A stretch of DNA of 38,426 bases from IMG/VR virus record IMGVR_UViG_3300045115_000025, positions 1 to 38,426 of that record, one strand, 5' to 3'. Source of the stretch: a virus. Each line of letters opens with the position of its first letter. Positions within the stretch are counted from its first letter, which is position 1. The notes below the pieces were generated by a model that ran no database searches, had not been told where the DNA came from, and worked only from the letters and a program-made list of their open reading frames with translations. Below are positions 36,086 through 38,426 of the stretch, in pieces. The position numbers were made by a program, and so were the translations under genes.

Positions 36086-37390
36086 TTAGAATGTGCCAAA
36101 CAGTACGGCTCCCGAAGCTCTTCGGATGCCAGCTACCTTAGCACCGTACAGGTTAAGACCTTGATACTTCTTGGCAAATTGTGATTCAGCATCAACAACG
36201 CGTGACTCCTGCCACTTATGAGCGAATGTGCAGAAGCTAATGTGGTTGGCTAAGATCAAATGACCACGAGCACCATCAGTAAGCGCAACGTCTGCGCCTT
36301 GACCTGTAGAAGTTGAGTGTCCTAATCGAGTTGAAACGCGGGCACCAGAAGCTTGGTGGACAGTGAAGCCAGCAACGCGAGCAACAACACCATTCAACAC
36401 TACATCATTATATGCAATCTCAATCGCAGGGGTGTAAGTAGCACTCTGCTTCAACATGGCGATACCAGAATCCGGCAGTGTTAAGTGACGGTCGGATTGA
36501 GGAATCTCATTTTCATCTAATCTCTGAGCAAGCAAGGTGCACTGATTGTAAATCGAAGTAGAAGTAACAGCAGTGGCACGAGCAGCTTGTAATTCAAAGC
36601 CCCAGCCAGCCTCTGTGGTTGGTTTACCGTCACCGTTGGTAGCACCGCCCAAGAAAACGCGGCTGCCAGCCAAACCTCGGAGAATATCACCGTTCGGAAT
36701 GTCATGAGCTTCAGTGGCACCATCCCAGTTGGTAACAGTAACAGTCGTTGAGTTTGTAACACCACTGATTACATACCATTCTGTGGAGAAAGTAAGACCT
36801 GAGTTAAGACGAATGGCCTTACCGGTATCAGCCGTTGTAAAGCCACAATAATCTAACGTACCATCACCATGCTCTAACGTACCATCACCATTCACGGAGT
36901 TAATGCTTGTCGTGATTGTTCCACCGGTGGCTGTAGTAGCAACTGATGCACCAGTGTCAGATGACGAACCAAGCATGCGCAAGTCAATACCAATCCATGA
37001 ACCAGCTTTTGAATCGCCTGCTTTTTCTAATACATAACGATCAGTATCTTCACTAAAAGAACGAGAAGCACTTTCGACCAATGCGTCAGAAGCGTCATCT
37101 ACATAAGTAAATAAATCTTCTAAACGATCAATCGCAAAATTGTAATACTTTCTTTTCTCGATAATGAGCACATCTTCCAAATCGAAGATTGGAAAGGTGG
37201 ACATATCGGAACCGGTAGTATAATCACCGGTCGGGATCAAGCCAGGGAAGCTCAGCATGTTAAGCCGATCACCCATGTCTTTGATTTGTCCTTCATAATT
37301 TTCGTTGGTGATTGCCGGAGTAATGGCATCAATATAGAAACGACGCACTACTTTTGCGGCAAATTGTTCACCAAAGTCACCCATTGCCAT
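36086..37390 (-). CDS. major capsid protein, N4-gp56-like family (434 aa)
   Basis: Main shell protein. 'MAMGDFGEQFAAKVVRRFYIDAITPAITNENYEGQIKDMGDRLNMLSFPGLIPTGDY' and 'FDLEDVLIIEKRKYYNFAIDRLEDLFTYVDDASDALVESASRSFSEDTDRYVLEKAG' follow the HK97-fold N-arm and spine-helix pattern of this family. A Ser/Thr/Gly-rich insertion ('TATGGTITTSINSVNGDGTLEHGDGTLDYCGF', with a near-repeated EHGDGTL/D stretch) lies at ~150-190. The C-terminal part ('DGARGHLILANHISFCTFAHKWQESRVVDAESQFAKKYQGLNLYGAKVAGIRRASGAVLFG') is typical. It follows the scaffold gene. Confidence 0.85.
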   Translation of the reverse strand: MAMGDFGEQFAAKVVRRFYIDAITPAITNENYEGQIKDMGDRLNMLSFPGLIPTGDYTTGSDMSTFPIFDLEDVLIIEKRKYYNFAIDRLEDLFTYVDDASDALVESASRSFSEDTDRYVLEKAGDSKAGSWIGIDLRMLGSSSDTGASVATTATGGTITTSINSVNGDGTLEHGDGTLDYCGFTTADTGKAIRLNSGLTFSTEWYVISGVTNSTTVTVTNWDGATEAHDIPNGDILRGLAGSRVFLGGATNGDGKPTTEAGWGFELQAARATAVTSTSIYNQCTLLAQRLDENEIPQSDRHLTLPDSGIAMLKQSATYTPAIEIAYNDVVLNGVVARVAGFTVHQASGARVSTRLGHSTSTGQGADVALTDGARGHLILANHISFCTFAHKWQESRVVDAESQFAKKYQGLNLYGAKVAGIRRASGAVLFGTF

Positions 37391-37412
37391 AACTTTGTAA
37401 ATTAAATTTTAA

Positions 37413-38042
37413 TTATTTGAAGCTCAGTTTTGTGATATCTATTTTTCCAGTCTGAATCATCTTTTGGTATTTTCTTGGTTCATCTTCCCGAAGCTTCTTT
37501 AATTCTTCGAGTGAAAATCCTTGTTTGGCTGGCTCTCGCGAGCCTCCTGTTGGTGATTCAAGACCTGGCCGCTCTTGAGCTTGAGCGGTAGGAAGAGCTC
37601 CTTTCTCCATCAAGAATAATTTAGCCACTTTCTCCGCTGATACTCCTGGATAATCTCTTCTAAACTCATCGAATTCATCAGCGTGAGCAGACAATTGCGG
37701 AAACTTAGCGGTTACTGATGTCATTTCCGTATTGCCTTTAAGATGTAGTAATTCATTCTCTAGCCTCTCAATCTCCTTCTTGAGAACTAATCCCTCTTCA
37801 GAGTGTTGACCGTTGAACGGTTGCGCCGCTTGTGGGTTTTCCTCTGGAGTGGTTAACCTCTCAATCTTCCTTTCAAGTTTTTGTACGCGTTTTTCCGCAT
37901 CTCTGCGTCGATCGCGTTCTTCTAGAAAGGCGGCATATTGCCTATTCTCTGGAGTTAATGAGCCTTTTGGAGCATCTTGCTCTTCGTTTTTAACGTCTTC
38001 ACTGACGATAGCCTCTGTGGGCTTTGTTTGGGTTTCTCCCAT
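37413..38042 (-). CDS. capsid scaffolding protein (209 aa)
   Basis: Directly upstream of the capsid gene; acidic, coiled-coil rich ('FLEERDRRRDAEKRVQKLERKIERLTTPEENPQ', 'LKKEIERLENELLHLKGN') and ending in a short basic-hydrophobic tail ('MIQTGKIDITKLSFK') that resembles the coat-binding hook of scaffolds. There is no serine-protease motif. It would guide procapsid assembly and leave or be removed before packaging. Confidence 0.8.
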   Translation of the reverse strand: MGETQTKPTEAIVSEDVKNEEQDAPKGSLTPENRQYAAFLEERDRRRDAEKRVQKLERKIERLTTPEENPQAAQPFNGQHSEEGLVLKKEIERLENELLHLKGNTEMTSVTAKFPQLSAHADEFDEFRRDYPGVSAEKVAKLFLMEKGALPTAQAQERPGLESPTGGSREPAKQGFSLEELKKLREDEPRKYQKMIQTGKIDITKLSFK

Positions 38043-38100
38043 AGTTTTAACGTCCGTAGACGAATTAAGATTTAACGCCTCTTAAAGGCGAATTATTCAA
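38043..38100 (-). repeat. two tandem small hairpins with shared flanks
   Basis: On the minus strand CGCCTTTAAGAGGCG and CGTCTACGGACG are hairpins, each framed by TTCG-like and GTTAA ends. They fill the gap before the scaffold ATG and may tune its translation or mRNA stability. Confidence 0.45.
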
Positions 38101-38340
38101 TTAAGACTCTAACTCAGCAATTCGTTGATTGAGTTGACTGAGCCGAACATCTAAATTGCTAATATCATTAATGCCCTCGGCGGCCATCGTATTCCGCAAA
38201 TCAAGCAAATTCTTTCGTCGATTGGTCAATTCAACCAACTCATTGAATATCGGAGTCTCAACCGGTAAAGTCTCTTCCTCGACTTCATCGATAATTGTCT
38301 CTTCAAATTCTTGCATTAAACTTTTCTTTGGTCTTGCCAT
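38101..38340 (-). CDS. small acidic/coiled hypothetical protein (79 aa)
   Basis: Complete copy of the gene cut at the left edge. It reads MARPKKSLMQEFEETIIDEV, then a hinge 'EEETLPVETPIFNELVEL', then helices '...RRKNLLDLRNTMAAEGINDISNLDVRLSQLNQRIAELES'. No family recognised. It lies between the 49-aa basic protein and the scaffold gene, so an assembly or minor virion role is possible. The two alleles in this window differ in about 17 of the first 66 residues. Confidence 0.7.
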   Translation of the reverse strand: MARPKKSLMQEFEETIIDEVEEETLPVETPIFNELVELTNRRKNLLDLRNTMAAEGINDISNLDVRLSQLNQRIAELES

Positions 38341-38426
38341 AATATTTAATTAACGTTTCTTAGTAGTGGTTTTTTTACTTCGTGAGGGAGTCCAACCCGT
38401 CTTTCTAAGTGTTCCGAAGACATAAG
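38143..38426. repeat. terminal direct repeat, right copy
   Basis: Counterpart of 1-284, see that entry. The right copy carries the complete allele of the small gene; the last 86 bases are identical to 199-284. Confidence 0.85.
38350..38426 (-). CDS. small basic phage protein, 5' part cut by window edge
   Basis: Same gene as 208-357; only the last 25 codons and the stop are in the window here (ending ...GWTPSRSKKTTTKKR). Bases are identical to the left copy. Confidence 0.65.
   Translation of the reverse strand, partial: YVFGTLRKTGWTPSRSKKTTTKKR

Noticed and set aside
1-38426. tRNA genes, integrase, DNA polymerase, transposase
   Set aside because: No cloverleaf-like T-loop block and no protein with the corresponding catalytic motifs was seen on reading; a tRNA scan was not possible here.

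Overview
The window is essentially one complete small tailed-phage genome (Caudoviricetes), AT-rich and most likely read from a metagenome. Evidence is a full virion set (small and large terminase, portal, scaffold, major capsid protein, head-tail adaptor, ejection-type proteins, lectin-like appendages) plus a lysis block. No tape-measure gene is visible, so a short-tailed (podovirus-like) particle is the best guess. Bases 1-284 and 38143-38426 are the same region at an offset of 38,142, so the map closes as a circle of about 38.1 kb. The two copies differ inside one small gene, as expected from two strains or two genome copies. Sigma70-type promoters, AGGAGG ribosome sites, a DnaA box and O-antigen-type sugar genes point to a bacterial host with a surface polysaccharide, but I cannot name it.

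Layout. All virion genes lie on the minus strand and read as one block from about 14.4 kb down to 0.2 kb, then across the circle junction from 38.3 kb down to 30.9 kb. In transcription order: phosphoesterase, HExxH protein, two zinc ribbons, a GC-rich structural protein, an adenine methyltransferase, TerS, TerL, portal, tail and appendage proteins, scaffold, capsid, adaptor, and the proteins with a lysozyme-like tail. Several members have their own promoter followed by an intrinsic terminator just before the start codon.

Between about 14.4 and 16.8 kb is the control and replication region: a minus-strand RepA-like ATPase, an array of GTAACA repeats at its 3' side, and at its 5' side three plus-strand promoters, a probable ~120-nt structured RNA, a perfect DnaA box beside an AT-only stretch, and a GC-rich folded leader.

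The plus-strand arm has an early part (16.8-19.7 kb: annealase-like protein, HTH protein, membrane-anchored transglycosylase, nuclease). It continues into a ~9.6 kb operon (19.7-29.3 kb) of surface-sugar genes: phosphoglycosyl transferase, split transketolase, DegT aminotransferase, 4,6-dehydratase, WlbA/WbpB-like dehydrogenase, WbpG-like amidotransferase with a CTP-synthase-type glutaminase, glycosyltransferases, a short UDP-sugar dehydrogenase and a methyltransferase. It ends with lysis genes (29.7-30.9 kb) and a double hairpin terminator.

The unusual feature is that about a quarter of a 38 kb phage is given to making and transferring a rare amino/amidino sugar. Several of the enzymes are trimmed to single domains. 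The likely effect is remodelling of the host surface glycan, for example receptor masking against competing phages, but that is inference. No integrase or clear repressor was found; replication signals resembling those of a plasmid leave a phage-plasmid life style open.
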